NCBI GenBank assembly: GCA_021234155.1
Contig: JAJEKV010000656.1
Span: forward strand, 1 to 64,000
Reading direction: 5' to 3'
Origin: Isoetes taiwanensis
Taxonomy: Eukaryota; Streptophyta; Lycopodiopsida; Isoetales; Isoetaceae
DNA length: 64,000 nt
In this document: one piece after another, positions 1 through 12,929 of the stretch
Layout: each line of letters begins with the position of its first letter
Position numbering within the stretch: position 1 is the first letter of the stretch
The notes under the pieces: generated by a model
The model's input: only the letters and a program-made list of their open reading frames with translations
What the model was told of the DNA's origin: nothing
Database searches by the model: none
Translations under genes and position numbers: made by a program

Positions 1-410
1 AAAGCTTTATGAATACAGGTCAAAAAAGATGCACTATATCGGGGAACATGGCATCTGAAACTTAATTTCTTGAGCTTCTAGATGCCTTGTCTTTCTCTTT
101 AGTAACTTTTTGCACAGGCAAAAAGAGGTAGAATAAGCTTGTGTAGATTCTTAACTGACTTTGGATTTAAAATCTTTTTTAGCTGACCTTATTCTCCCTA
201 TTTGCCTTTTTTTTTTTCTTTGGCTCCTCCACTACCTCTTCCTTTTTTCTCGGATACATCCTTAGATTGATTTATTTTCAACTTCAATGGGACTTTCTAA
301 TGCTCACTAATAGAAGAACTTGATGGCTTGATTCCATTAACATGAAGGTTTTTGAACCAGCTTGTGTGTTAGTTTTGGGGGTTCGCTAGTGTTAATTTTT
401 GGACTGCCGG
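1..410 (+). repeat. Direct repeat, copy 1 (cut by the window edge)
   Basis: This stretch matches 1,475-1,888 in the same orientation. The shared blocks run in the same order: a GATGCACTATA block, GGAACATGGCATCT, the GATGCCTTGTCTTTCTC block, GTGTAGATTCTTAA and TTTTTGAACC. No open frame is convincing on either strand. Copy 2 ends in a run of A, so the pair may be retroposed copies of one transcript or transposon end. I see no LTR-type termini. Confidence 0.7.
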
Positions 411-1179
411 TGTTAGGTTCCCTCTCCCCTCCCCGGGTGTTGTATGAGTGCCATGTGCACATAGTACAACAACTAAGCACTTCACACACATTGACCAACA
501 ATAAGAAGAAAACACACGTGCATGCATATTATCACAAGTAACATAATGAAAAAAATAAAATAGGTAAACTTTTTGACGAAGAAAACTTTTCGGTTGCTAA
601 ACTCGCGATTTATCTTCTCATCAGATGTCCTTGTCTAATACAACTCTTTTATGCCACAATTAAGACGCGACATCGAATGTTCTTTGCCGAGTCACACAAT
701 CCTTCTAGCTTTCAATTTCAAATTCACGTGTATCTAGAAAGAAGATAAGGTAAAAATGAATAAAATAGAAACTTATTGCTTAAATTCTATCCGATTTCTT
801 CTAGAGCAACTTTCACATTAACAACTTTCTAAAATACCTCACATATTATTTCGTGTTTTTTTTTAACCTCTGGATTTCCCTCCATACCATGATGCCCATG
901 TGTGCTGTAAGATAAAAGAATTAATCCCTTGAGTTGTAGATTTTGTTCATCCTTATATCTTTTTCTTTATGGTGCTTTTGAACAAAATAAGTATACTCCT
1001 TGTCCATAAATTTGATCTTACCTATAAAGTTCATGCTCATTCTATATTCACTATCTACAGTGTGAATAGCTAACAACTTAGCGTCTGAATCTGCACCTCC
1101 AACATAAATAGAAAGAAAACTTTGCAAGAAGCAGTATTTGTTTTTTGTAAAGCTTGCCATGGGTTTTCCCTAAAACAAC
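411..1179. other. No gene seen; AT-rich spacer
   Basis: AT-rich sequence. The one short open frame on the minus strand (921-1,160) has no recognisable motif and no splice or promoter context. I see nothing that supports a gene here. Confidence 0.5.
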
Positions 1180-1312
1180 GTAAGTATAGCTTTCATCTTC
1201 TTTGTGTGGCACGGTCCTAGGCAGTATGAAATTGTTGTGCTTCCTTTCTTGTATTGGGTCTCATAGACCTTTCGGTCTGGGTGGACGATAAAATTCAATT
1301 CAACTTTTACTG
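1180..1312 (+). mobile_element. 3' end of a simple-tail LINE (fragment)
   Basis: The segment TGTATTGGGTCTCATAG, then CGGTCTGGGTGGACGATAAAA, matches the conserved 3' terminus found at seven or eight other places in the window (for example 11,735-11,790 on plus and 7,975-8,030 on minus). A degenerate ATTCA repeat follows in the place of poly-A. Only the 3' terminal part of the element is present, as expected for strong 5' truncation. Confidence 0.65.
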
Positions 1313-1474
1313 AATTAAACAAGAAAATTGTACTGAATTAGGGTCAACAATATAAATATGACAAGCATTTGAGCATTAGATCCATTCCTGATTGTTGTTT
1401 TGAGGAAAAAAAAGGTGGCCTAGGTTTATCTTCCTAACCTGCAACTGTCTAACCCCTTGTTCATCCGTAAGAAA

Positions 1475-1906
1475 AAGCTTTTTACACAATCAAATAAAAG
1501 ATGCACTATAACAGGAACATGGCATCTCAACTTAATTTCTTCTGAAGCCCCTAGATGCCTTGTCTTTCTCTTTAGTAAGTTTTGTGGTTGGAGCAAGAGG
1601 TGGGAATGAAAGCTTGTGTAGATTCTTAATTGACTTTGGATTTAAACCTTTTTTAGGACGGAGTCTTATGCTCCTATTTGCCTTTTTTTTTCTTTGGCTC
1701 CTCCACTCACCTCTTCCTTTTCCTGATACATCCATAGATTCAAATTCATTTTCAACTTCAGCGGGGACTTTGTAATAATAGAAGAACTTGATGGCTTGAT
1801 TCCATTAACATGAAGGTTTTTGAACCTTCTATGTGTTAGGGAAGGTTCAAGGGCTAGTGTAAATTTTCGGATTCTTGGTTTTATCCCCAAAAAAAAAAAA
1901 AAAAAA
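1475..1906 (+). repeat. Direct repeat, copy 2, with A-rich end
   Basis: Second copy of the repeat at 1-410. It is followed directly by an 18-base run of A (1,889-1,906). The A run suggests retroposition, but no coding capacity or tRNA-type promoter boxes were found. Overlapping short open frames on both strands have no recognisable features. Confidence 0.7.
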
Positions 1907-4900
1907 CCAATGCATAATAGTTAATTCATGTTTTTGATGAGTTAGTTTTGGTTCCCCGCCATTTAAGAATTTTGATTCTTTTACCATGTGTTAGTTTGGT
2001 TTGCTAAAATTTGGATTTTCCAAAATATTATGGCTTCCATGTGAGTGTTAATTACAAGGGTTAAATCGGATTTTTTTTCTTAAATGGAATGTCTTTCCCC
2101 GATTTTTGATGGCCATCGCGTCTTCTTATTTTTTTTCTTTTCTTTGTACAAATATAGGCAAATTGGAAAAACCGGTACATGGCACTACCAAGATCTTGGC
2201 ACTTCAATGAAAACCTTAAATCAAAAATAGTATCCAGGCTTTTTATAACAAATGACTTCGGTTGGTCCCGGTTTGGCAAGTATTTGATGGATTTGGTACC
2301 AAAATTTGGTTGTCAAAAGCTTGCATCAAAGTTGAGAAAAAGAAGACAAATTAAATTCCATACTCACATATGAGAAACAAATCAAAGGATACAAATAATA
2401 GTTCCTTACCATTTTCTATGCGACTCATAAGAAGAAGACTTATGTGGGTTTGATTCTTCATAAATAGAAATACACTCTTGCGGTCGCTAAGAGATGGAGA
2501 CTAAGCTTTTAAATAATTAATCGTGAGTCAATATCGTGTTTTTTTTTTTTTTTCCATTTTTTTCCATTTGGTGATGCAGTTCATCAAGGTCCGTGTCCTA
2601 AGGTTTTGAATCACCTAGGTCCTAAGGTTTTTTTCCAAAGAATGCTTAGAGGTAAATGGTACAAAATAATGGATTGTTGTTGCATCATCAATACTCCTCA
2701 ATAATGAGCCTTCTTTTTAAAAAGAAAGTGCCATCCTCAACAAGCAAATGTAGACTTCCATCGAGATTGAGGAACACCCTTAGGTGCACTTCCTTTTGTA
2801 GGATTCTCGAGATGTTACTTGTTTGGCAACATTATGATTTCCACGATGATCCTTCTTGCCTTACAACGTAATGAAGGAGTCAAATAAAATATATTCTTGG
2901 TTTATACAAACAAGCAAAAATAAACATGGCACATGCATAAAGATTTTTCATATGCCGAGAATCAAGCAAACATGGCCATGACATTGAGATTTCTAATTTC
3001 AAAATATGTGGGAGGGGGGGAGTTATTGCATGGTTGGCCCTAGATTTTGGATAAAATGAATCAAATACATGGAAGTATAAATACAAGGTCTCAAATGAAT
3101 AATTTTTAGAAGATGTACTTCCAGGATTCTAAAATCTATTCTTATTCTTATTCTTATATTATGTAAATATAGGCAAAAAAGGACAAATACTACATGGTCA
3201 CTCCTACGTTTTAGTACACATGAAAAGTACTTAAACCAAAAATAGTATCCACTAAAAAATATAACAAATACTCCATGGTCACACCTAAATTATAGTACAC
3301 ATATGATACTTATATGTACAAAAAACAAGTATCTAAAATAAAAACACTTATTGAGCTCCCCATGAATCGGACCTGAAAATAATCAACCAAAGAGCTAGAG
3401 GAAGGGAGAGAACATGCATGTGGGTCCCCTTTTGAGAACAAAGTATGACCAACACACCTGCTAATAAGGGATATAAAATCTCACATTCAAAGCTCTATTA
3501 TGTCCCTCTTTATTGACTTCCATATTTAACTTATTCCAAGAAATGCCACATCGGACATGTTATGCGAAGCCACTTCTGTGCAAGCTGTAAGTGATCATCA
3601 AGCTGCTGCATGCATGATGAATAAATCATTTAGTTCTTCTTGGTAAGTAAAAAAAGTGCTACTTGCTCAATGAAGCAGCGTCGGCTTAGGGGTAATCTTG
3701 ATTGCATATCCCTTCCAAGCTGAAACAATGAGGATGAACTGGAGTTTTGTATGAACAAGGAAAAAGAGGCACCAATTGGAAGCCAAGGCCTTTTGGAAGA
3801 TGCTTTATAGACAAAGATAATACCAGTTCCAAAGGGAAAGCCCTTGGAAATTCTGAGTCAAAGGCATTAAAGAAAAAATAGGAGGTAAAGTGAACAGCGA
3901 TTATTTTGCTCAAGAAATAAAGGAAACATGTGGATAAAGAGTTAAGATAATTGAATATGTGTTTAGATAGTTATTGGATTATTTGCTTATGAATCAGTGC
4001 CATTCAACTTATTGCCCTCCAAAGGCTAAAAGGGTTATTTGTTACAATTCAATCTGTCTATACATCTCCATATAACCTAGCAAGTTGCAAAATGATGACT
4101 TTTAAATGTTGCTTTGCTAGGTGGGCTTGGGTTTTAAAGTACACAAGATATAAAAGGATAAATTTCTACACACCTTGCCACTTGATGATTTATACCTTTT
4201 TCATTTGTCCTTCTATTTGTCCAATTTTATTAAGGGTAGAATCACATCACTGGAATGATGAAGAAATCAAAATAATGAAACCCAATAGCAACAAACCATA
4301 GCACCCCTGAGGTCATGGGTTCAAGTATGACCAACACATCAGTCTAATAATTGGGACTTTAAAACCCATGGCCTTGAAGTAACAAGTTCGAGATTAGCCA
4401 TGTAAGCAAGAATTCATTAGTTAGAGAAATTTGGAATTCTCGTTTGACTTGAAATAGGTTGTAGTGCCCATATAAATCGCTAAATACCCTCCATGCAAAC
4501 CTCATTGGTAAAGAAAAAACATTCAGAAAAGGTTGGATAAACGCCATTGCGGACATCATGAATCCACATCATTATATGAACTTTTAAGGCAATTTTAAAC
4601 ATCATCATGTAATAATTATCACAAATTATATACATAGTGGGCTCATAAAGATCATACGCGATTTATTGAGATGGAAATGTGTGCATATTGGACACTCATG
4701 GATGGCCAAATAAGCGTGTTTATTTTTGCATTTATAGGATCTATATAAAACTATAAACCTTGGCTAATAATAGAAATTATTAATATATACAAACATACAA
4801 CTTATTAAAAAAACTAAAATTTGTGCTCAACATAATGTTGTATGATTTTGCATTGAAAGCTAATTTTATACCTCTCAATGATTTTTGTGCTTTCGATAAA

Positions 4901-6089
4901 CGCCATGATTTGATTCACTAGAGTTAATTCACTTGAAGAGTCCGAGCAAAAATCGTGACGGCCTCGTGAATCTTTACCGGATGGCTAAATTTTATTCTTG
5001 TCGTTACAAAGCCGTGAGAGATGGCGATATAAAGCTTCGGAAGAGCAACAAAAGACACCTTAGATAGTCAGCCCATTTGGAATTAAAAGCTATAATTGTT
5101 GCGCCACATGCCAATTGATAAAAAAAAAAGCTTCGAATGGTACTTTTCCAAAAAAACAGGGATAGAAGCGGCTCGCATAGATTCCGCTGCGGTAAAAATA
5201 GCGGGGGAAGCAAACAAATTACAAAACTATTTAAATGCGGCACTCTTCAAGTGAAGCCCATTCCACTACTCCCGAGAATGCAAAATAGATGAGACTAAAA
5301 GGAATTAAGCCTCTCATAAAGACTTGATTACCTCATATCCAAATAGCAAGATAGAAAAAAGGCACGATCCGGGTTGTTAAAATTCGACGGATACATATTG
5401 TTTAAAAAGATTACATGCTTTTACGTTGAAAACACCCTTTTCCATGGCCATGGCTTTCGCTTCAAAATGTTCCGCTTACCTGATTCCCCGCTCCACAAAA
5501 TTCCTCTCCCCGGTTTTCCACAAAATTTTCTGTTTCATTATCCTGGCCTCTCCAAACCTGAAATCGCTACCACGTAATTCGCTATCATGGCAACCTCTCT
5601 ATTAGTTGTATTACCTCCTATTCTGAAAGATCGAAATAGATTTATGTAGGTAAGAGCACGCCCAGCGACCTCTGTTTGAGCTTCGAATATGGAGCTCTGC
5701 TCCTTCTTAATGCTAGCAATGGGGACGCCAATGTGGGAGCATCGATATTTAGGTATAATTTTAACCTTATTCAAATTTCAAATAGTCCTTCCTAGGTTAA
5801 GACAGTTTCTCCCAAAGTTGAACCACTTTTTTGTGGTGGAACTATGGGATGGTGGCTCAAAAATTCTCAAAATTTTTTTTTCAATATAATGAAATCGTGC
5901 TTATGTGTAACATACAATCACATGGAGCAGCTCTAGACAGACTTCTTGCAATATGAGTATTGTATAACAGATGTGTGGGATGAATAAATGATTGAAGTTC
6001 TACATTAAAAAAAAGAGCCATTTCGAGGAAAACGAGAATCCATGAAGGGATTTCTTGATAAGATGAAAAAAACCAAGATGAAACAATGG
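1907..6089. other. No gene seen; old dispersed repeats
   Basis: No coding region is supported. Diverged copies of one repeat lie at about 2,155-2,250 and at 3,160-3,300 (twice there); shared words are AAATAGTATCCA and ATAACAAAT. A short TTCTTA run sits near 3,136. The segment 3,749-3,880 matches 6,113-6,245 (shared TATAGACAAAGATAATACCA and GTCAAAGGCATTAAAGAA), so part of 3.7-3.9 kb probably comes from the element at 6.1-7.7 kb. GTATGACCAACACA occurs at 3,443 and 4,325. Confidence 0.55.
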
Positions 6090-6099
6090 GGAAAGAACT

Positions 6100-7745
6100 G
6101 GATTTTGAAGAAGAAAAAGGAAAAACAAACCATCTATAATGAAATCAAAGCCATTAGGAAAGATCTTTTATAGACAAAGATAATACCATGTTGCAGGACA
6201 AGGAAAGTAATTTGGAAATTCTAGGTCAAAGGCATTAAAGAAGAGAAGGTAAGGGCCCTGATTGTGAGGAGTAAATGCACATACATGAACCATATGGATA
6301 AGGGCAGTTCAACTTTTTTCTTCAAGGTAGCTAAGAGTAGGATTTTGGTGTTATGAGGGTTAAGGATAATACAGATAGTTTGGGAGGAAGGAAGAAGTGG
6401 GGAATGCTAAAATGTTAGGGATTGGTAGCCCTATCACTTTCACTAACACCACTTATAAAGTGGTGGCCAAAATCCTAGCCAATAGGATTAAGTGTGTACT
6501 CAAGGAGGTTATTAACCTAGGAGCCATTGAAGGACTGCACTGGAACAAGATGTCAAATCAAGGATGCATGTCATGCTTCTAAAGCTAGATCTCAATAGTG
6601 TCTATGACCCCATCAACTGGAATTTTCAAAGCCATGAGCCAATTGGTATTCTCTGATTTGGTATAATAAGATATGGAGTATGAACATTACAGCTTCTTGT
6701 GCACTCATAATTAATGGCACTCCCACTAAGATTTTTGAATGTAAAAGGGGAATAAGACAAGGATGCCCCTTGGCTCCTTACCTATTCCTTATGGTGGCAG
6801 ATATGGTATGGCCATTAGATTACATGACATGAAGAAGATCAATTGTCTCAAACTTCCAAAGGAGGCTGGACCCTTTGTTCTTATGCAATATGCAGATGAC
6901 ACCTTTGCTTTTCTTAAAGCAGAGGATGATAGTTTAAAAAACTTTCTGGAAACTTTAACTTTGTTTGGTGATCAGGGGTGCTACTCAACAAAGCCAATTG
7001 TACCATTATTATAGACACAGATCAAATTAGTTGGAAGGTATGAGTTATTGGCAAAATGGAAGCCACAAGATTTTGGGAATCCCAATTGCTCTCAATATGT
7101 CCATCCATGGATTATATGTTCATCCAATCTCAAGCTTTGGCTGCCAAAATGATTTGGAAGGCCATATATTCTAGAAACCCTTCTTGTGCTTTGAAAATTG
7201 TCCAATATTGGGAGGTGTTACACCCAATAGGCAATCATACCCTTAGACACCAGTTACCTGATTCTTCTTTCTTCCAATTTTTCCCTTGTTCGTGTACCTC
7301 AAATGTGATAAGAAGGATGTTAGAAGCTTGGAACGAAGTAGCCCTTTGCTATAGACCTCCAGAGATCAATGCAAGATATAAAGATATCAATATATGTTCT
7401 GGCATCCCAGTTTTGCCTCAGAAGATATTGGATGTTTGACATTCAAGCACCCACAGAAATACATGCAGTGGTATAGGTCTGGCATTTGGAGAATTGATAC
7501 ATCTGCCAGAGATTACATACAAACTCCATTAGATGTAAATATGATGTAAAATTGGGAGAAGATGTGTTGTGGTAGTAAAGAGACCTCAAATCATGTTTTT
7601 GAATGTCCCTAGCTTAAGGAGTTCTGGACATGGACCTCACAACTTAATACAGAAGCTCCAGGATGCCTGAGACAATTCTTGAATGCTGGTTCTAACATGG
7701 TTAACACTACCAGAGCTCTATGGTGCTGGATCATCTAGAAGCATA
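6100..7745 (+). pseudogene. Broken L1-type LINE (reverse transcriptase region)
   Basis: Pieces of an L1-type reverse transcriptase appear in order but in different frames. Block one, frame 1 at 6,440-6,520, reads TYKVVAKILANRIK, as in the plant L1 motif before the first catalytic box. Block two, frame 2 near 6,700-6,800, reads INGTPTKIFECKRGIRQGCP and then LAPYLFLMVADM. Block three, frame 1 near 6,880, reads LMQYADDTFAFLKAEDD and holds the YADD catalytic box. A C-terminal part follows (7,056-7,439), and a CCGSKE..NHVFECP stretch near 7,560-7,610 looks like the zinc-binding tail of plant LINEs. At least three frame changes and several stops make it dead. No endonuclease domain or first ORF was found, so the copy is 5'-truncated or decayed. 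Confidence 0.8.
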
Positions 7746-7928
7746 GAAACCAGGGATAGGTTCCGTACGTACGAAATTAAAAATTTCGCAAAATACATAT
7801 TTTTCTTTATTGTTTAAAACATATTTTTCTCTCATGGCCAGAAAAAAAATTTCTCGATATAAAATTTTCTAAATCAGCACGTCTGTTAAAAAAAAAAAAA
7901 AAAAAGCGTCACCAGCGTCGCGTTAATC
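7746..7928. other. AT-rich junction with an A run
   Basis: AT-rich spacer between the L1 remnant and the 1.4-kb unit. It contains an 18-base A run near 7,888-7,905 followed by a GC-rich CGTCACCAGCGTCGCG. The A run may be the tail of a retroposed element, but I cannot define one. Confidence 0.4.
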
Positions 7929-7963
7929 TTGTTTCAAAGGGAAAGGGGCAGGGTCAAAGCGCC

Positions 7964-10022
7964 AAAAGGAAGGAAGGTATTTTTATCGTCCACGGAGACC
8001 AATCGATGTATGGGACCCAATACAAAAGCAACAAGCGGATTACTACCCGGATTAAAACCCCGGCCAAAGGGTTTTCGAGGGAAAACTGCGGGCGACAATC
8101 GGCCCGCCGACAAACCGCTCCAATATACAAAATGCAAAAACACAAATATATACACTCACGACCGCACCAGTAGTGCCACGATCGTGGTAGCCGCGGGGGC
8201 AAAGGTGACGGCAGATCGGTACCTCTCGAATGTGCGACCCCGTGAGCACGATCGACGGTGTGTTCATCGGCAAATGTAGGGGCAAGTCCGCTATACTAAG
8301 GGGCGTATGTGGCGGATTTGGACCGAATCGTTGGGCAACTCGAAAGTGTGAGACTCATCCTCAATGGCACCCGCTTCCACGGCGAGCGTGAGCACAATCC
8401 GGCGGGGCTCCCCAATCCACTCGAATCTCAATCGCGAAGATGGTGGGCACCGGCGAATGGAGGCAATGAGTGGCGGCTTTCCGGGGAGGTTGGGAACGCG
8501 GTAGAGTCTGCGGGCCCCAGTGCTCCTTTGTAATGGGCGTTTGACCTGCTCTAGAGTGCGGGAGCTTGCCAAGGAAACAGCGTCCGGTACTCCAGCGGAT
8601 GTCACGATCGGCCTCGTGGTCACACCGCGACGCACATTGCTCTGACGTTCCATCCGGGCGAACCACCGATCTCCCTTACCCCTCCAACAGGCCCCGAGTT
8701 CGCGGAGGCCTATTGCCCACAGCCAGTAAGCCAAAGTGCGGGGCCGAGCATCACCCATATTAACCACTTTGAAAATAGATGATGTGTCTATCAAGGGCTG
8801 CCGGCGGCGAAGCGCAAGAATCCGATTTCGCGGCTATATCCGATGGGGCGAAGGTTTTCACCCCAAGTGCAGGTGCCAAAATGCCTTACGCGACTGCTCC
8901 CAAGTCATTCCAGTCGCCAAAGAGACGGCTGGTCCCAAACCCGACCCGTCTGAAGTATGACAGCTCAACCGGTGCAAACAGAGGATGTGGCCGATGGCCC
9001 CAATCATAGAGCTCGCACGGTGACTGTTGTTGCGCATGGCATAAAAGCGCTTTTCCAGCTCTTTGTCACCCATAGCGGATGGACGCCTCCCAACAGAAGC
9101 GAGGAGGGAACTCCACCCTAGGTACTTTTGTAGGTGGGCGTGACCTCCACAGTCGCCCCCGTGTATGTGAGTGCGGAGGCGGGGTGGCGTGAAGAGGATA
9201 TGAGAACCACCCCGGTCTTGGCTGATTCACGCGCATGTCTATAGCCCGGCCGTAAGTGTGTCTAGGGCATCCGAGATGAGATCGCATAGCGGGGGGGTGG
9301 GCGAGAAGGTCAACATCGTCCCATAGATGAGCCGGGCGGATGACCCGGTGCAAAAGCTGTATGCCATCCCCATGCTCTCGATAAGCCGGGGCTCTAACTG
9401 ATCAATGTAGAGGCCAAAAGTGTTGGTGAGAGGGGGCCCCCTGCCGGACCCCGATACATCATCGGTGAATGCTTGGCCCGTCCCGCATCCGCTAAAACAA
9501 CTCTCATACAGCCTGTGATATGGCATTTTGCAATGCAGCGGCAGCGTGATTGACGCAGTCTAGCCCATAGCTTTTCGAGGGACCATCAAAGCCTTCGCTG
9601 GAAGTTCACAGCGGCAATACAAGTCCCGGCCGATGGTTCCGTACTGTCTTCAATCGGCCGCCGGTGTAAAGATATGGTCAATCGCTGAGTGGCGGGGTCT
9701 AAAGCCTGCTTGTGTGAGGGTTCGACATCTGCCGCCTGCCCGGCCACCGCCGCCGAGAATGCCAGCCAATAGTTTGGCAAATACCGAATCGACCATGATC
9801 GTCCGATAATTGGCCGACCGGTGTGGGTCGCCCGCCTTGTGAATGGGAACAACCGCTTGTGGTCCATTGTGGGAAACCTTCCCTGCAATGCTCGTTGAGT
9901 GGTAGAGGGGTGAGGATCGCACCACCGCTGCGCCCGCCCCATTTGAGTATAACTCGCCACGCATACCATCGAGGTCACCGCCTTCCCATTAGACATTGCG
10001 GGGCCCCACAACATCCTCCTAA
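7964..10022 (-). mobile_element. 5'-truncated simple-tail LINE
   Basis: GC-rich island read on minus. Homology appears in order: fingers region VVPIHKAGDPHRSANYRTIM with GFRPRHSAIDHIFT (about 9,960-9,660); palm region with FGLYIDQLEPRLIES (about 9,420-9,370); and a C-terminal AIEDESHTFELP near 8,350, which matches CVIEDESHTL in other copies. The position of the YADD box reads IYGTM, so the active site is lost, and several frames are used. The 3' end is ATTGGTCTCCGTGGACGATA followed by a CCTT repeat on minus. The empty site is in the second copy of the 1.4-kb unit near 50,225. Many plus-strand frames here are shadows. Confidence 0.82.
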
Positions 10023-10267
10023 GGAGGGGCAAAGGGCACCGAGATGAATGGGGGAAGGGGGGATCCCAAAAAGAAAGCCAATGAATTAATAAAAAAATTA
10101 TGCACTAATAAATATTAAAATAATTTGATAAATATTAATTGATATAATTAAGTAAACAATTCTTTTGGACCTCTCCTAGTGGGGCAATAATGAGCGAAGC
10201 TTAGACATCACTCTTCTTCTTGTCTTGTATAAGAGAAATTGCCGTGGAAGCGGCTTCTACTTTCTTT

Positions 10268-11814
10268 TCAAATCACTAGCAATATTGGAGTTCGGCCGAG
10301 GGTTGCCCCTTTATCTCCTACACTCTTTGGCTTGTATATTGATCAATTGGAAGAATGGCTTGATAATCCTGGTGGCGGAGGTCCACATTTGGCACACTAT
10401 ATCATTAGGCAACTTATGTATGCTGATGATGTTTCACTTCCGCACATACCGCGGCTAGTATGCAAACCATTTACATGCTCGCGACAGCTTTTGTGAGAAC
10501 ACAGTGCAGAGTTAATCTCCAAAAGACCAAGCTTTTGGTAGTTCAATCTTCTAGGTCACAATGTTCCCACTATGCACTATGATAGCCGCATGAGGTTGAA
10601 GTTGTAGATAGCTACAAGTATCTTGGTGTGGAATTGTAAGAACACACTTTGGAAAAAGTGTATTACCAAGCTGGTGGTCACCGGATGGAGAGCACTCTAT
10701 GCAATGCAAAACAATTATTTTGTGCAGAAATTCATGATTGGCCATGAAAAGCCCACTTGTTTCGGGCTTTGGTAGAGCCTGTTTTACTGTATGGTTCTGA
10801 AGTGTGGGGGGCGCCATTAGTGCTAGTGCTTGGGAGAGCTTGGAGCGGGTGCAAAAGTCTTTTCTCACTTATAGCCTCGGAGTTAAAAAACAACGGGTGC
10901 CCTATGCTATTCTTTTTACAAGAGATGTGTTTTGGCCTCTTCAACATTACGCCATGAAGCGCCATCTCCACTATATCCGCAAGGTGCACCACATGGATGA
11001 TGTTAGGTATCCGTTTTGCACTTGCCATCAAATTTGAATCTCCTCCGCGTTTGAAACGATGTTGGAAAGAGCATTGCACTACATGGTTTGCGGATTGCGT
11101 GCAACCGTGATAATCGCCGATGCTTGCTAGTTCCGATCCCGAAGCTTTTGCAACAATATCTCAATGGTCATTTTTCTCAAAAGATATGGGACGCTTGATT
11201 ACTTTGGCCCAAGTGAAAACTGGTCATTATCATGCACACATAAATCCCACCTTGGCACCAGGGACCCAAGCTTATTTGCTTGCTTCATTGTCCAGAACAA
11301 GCTTGTAGCTATTGCATCAATTCGCGCGGGGGTCCCACGCAGTGTTGGGGATTGAGACAGTGTAGATGGGAGCGCCGCGAATTGCCGCAAGAAGCTTAGA
11401 CTATGTGCCTCTTTTGTTGCCATGTGTTATTGAAGATGAAAGCCATACTCTTCCTCGAGTTGCCAGTCCGCATTTTTTGAGATAGTCGGAATCATTTTTT
11501 GACCTTAGCATTCCATTTCCACGCTTCCACAACTTCTCGAGCACCATCATGCATGACTTGGCATTATACATACTTGAGGTTCTAGATAAACGTCCGCAAT
11601 TATCTGAGCCCTCAAGGATAGTCATTATCTCCGCTTGTCTAGTATCATCATTCTTCGCAAAGGTTTTTCCCTTGAAAAACTTTCGGCTAATAAACTGATT
11701 TGGGTTTTTTAATCCTAGTAGTAATGATTGTACTAGCCCATTGTATGGGTCCCATGACCTATTGGTCTCCAGGTGGACGTTAAAAATCTATTCTATTCTA
11801 TTCTATTCTATTCA
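10268..11814 (+). mobile_element. 5'-truncated simple-tail LINE
   Basis: The element starts inside the reverse transcriptase palm. Frame 3 reads APLSPTLFGLYIDQLEEWL and then LMYADDVSLP (10,300-10,440), with the YADD box intact. Further on come RALVEPVLLYGSEVWGAPL (10,760-10,820), QRVPYAILFTRDVFWPLQHY (about 10,890-10,950) and a zinc-binding tail ending VIEDESHTL near 11,430-11,450. Stops and frame changes show it is inactive. The 3' end is GTATGGGTCCCATGACCTAT, then GGTCTCCAGGTGGACGTTAA, then a TTCTA pentamer run (11,788-11,813). The flanks join precisely into the sequence of the second unit copy near 50,615-50,625, which gives the empty site. Confidence 0.85.
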
Positions 11815-12033
11815 ACCTTTTTGCTTGTCTTCTCTTCATCTCCGCTCTTTGGTGGCGGCGACTGCGCCATAGCTCCACCTTGCTTTTGTTCCATTTTCTA
11901 TCCAAATCTTTGCCTCATCCTTCCTCGCAAAACTCTTTTGACCAAATCCATTCTTTCCTTCACAAATGCATCCTTTTTCTCGCATTTTTTGTTTCTTATT
12001 CTCGTTTCACAACTTTTTGTTTATACAATCTAT

Positions 12034-12802
12034 GATAATTAACAAAACTTGGACTTATTCAGATTTAATAGATAGCACTTTAAATTATAAGATATATATG
12101 TATTGTTTAATTTTTCTTGGTTTTAAGAATTTCTATAATTAGTATACAAGTTTATCTTTAAATTAAAAGTATAATGGTTATCAAAACTTGCTTTCTAAAT
12201 TAAATTTTCACTTGAATGTATTTAGAATTAGACATCTCAAGAAGATAAAATTTTAATTTTCAGTAATTTTACAGATTCAAAACTTGGCAATTAGTTTAAT
12301 AAGTGATTGATTTCAAATTATTATGAATATTTTGCAATTTACAAACCCTTAAAAATATTTAAAAAAGGTTTTAGATTGAAATTAATTAAACAGTAAAGTT
12401 CATGTTTTAATAACAATTTTTTAAATAGTTTATTATGAATGAAAAAAAAATTATATTAAAAATTAATCGATAATAAACTATTCAAATTTTTGTTTTATTA
12501 GAATACAAACATAATCATTTAATTAATTGCAACCTTGAACTTTCTTTAAAGTTTTTAAAGAATTAACATTTTAATCATATATATTTTTTCTTATATAAAA
12601 AATTAATTCTAAATAGATTAAAGGAAAATTAGGCTATAAAGCAATTTCATACTTTAGTAACCCACATACTTTTGAGTTAAAGATAAATTGCTAATATTAT
12701 TAAAATCAACAAGAGTAAAAACAAAAAACATATAAAGTTATCGTGATATCTTTAAAATATATCTATTAGATCTGAATAAGTCTATATGTTGTTAAATATG
12801 TC
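12034..12802. mobile_element. AT-rich 769-bp terminal-inverted-repeat transposon (non-autonomous)
   Basis: The core of the left end, GACTTATTCAGAT(T)TAATAGATA at 12,052-12,074, is the reverse complement of 12,760-12,782 with one mismatch. Weaker inverted similarity reaches outward to 12,034 and 12,802. The element is flanked by ATCTAT on both sides (12,028-12,033 and 12,805-12,810). Removing it and one ATCTAT leaves a sequence that aligns without gaps to the empty site at about 50,835-50,860. It has no open frame of note. The superfamily is unclear: a 6-bp duplication is not typical of hAT (8 bp) or Mutator (9 bp). Confidence 0.75.
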
Positions 12803-12929
12803 ATATCTATATAATTTATCTTTAACTCACTTTCAACTTGTCTATTTTTTATTTCTGCTAAATTTCATAGAGATTATCAAAAAGCAGGGGACAAATTGGT
12901 GGTAAATATGAGCAATTTAAGCAGGAATC

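Noticed and set aside
1-1888. Solo or paired LTRs of a small retrotransposon
   Set aside because: No TG..CA ends, primer site or polypurine tract next to the repeats, and a LINE 3' end lies between them.
7929-10047. Many medium open frames on plus in the GC-rich stretch (for example 7,929-8,279, 8,736-8,960, 9,823-10,047)
   Set aside because: They are antisense shadows of the minus-strand LINE; GC-rich sequence lacks stops by chance and none shows a motif.
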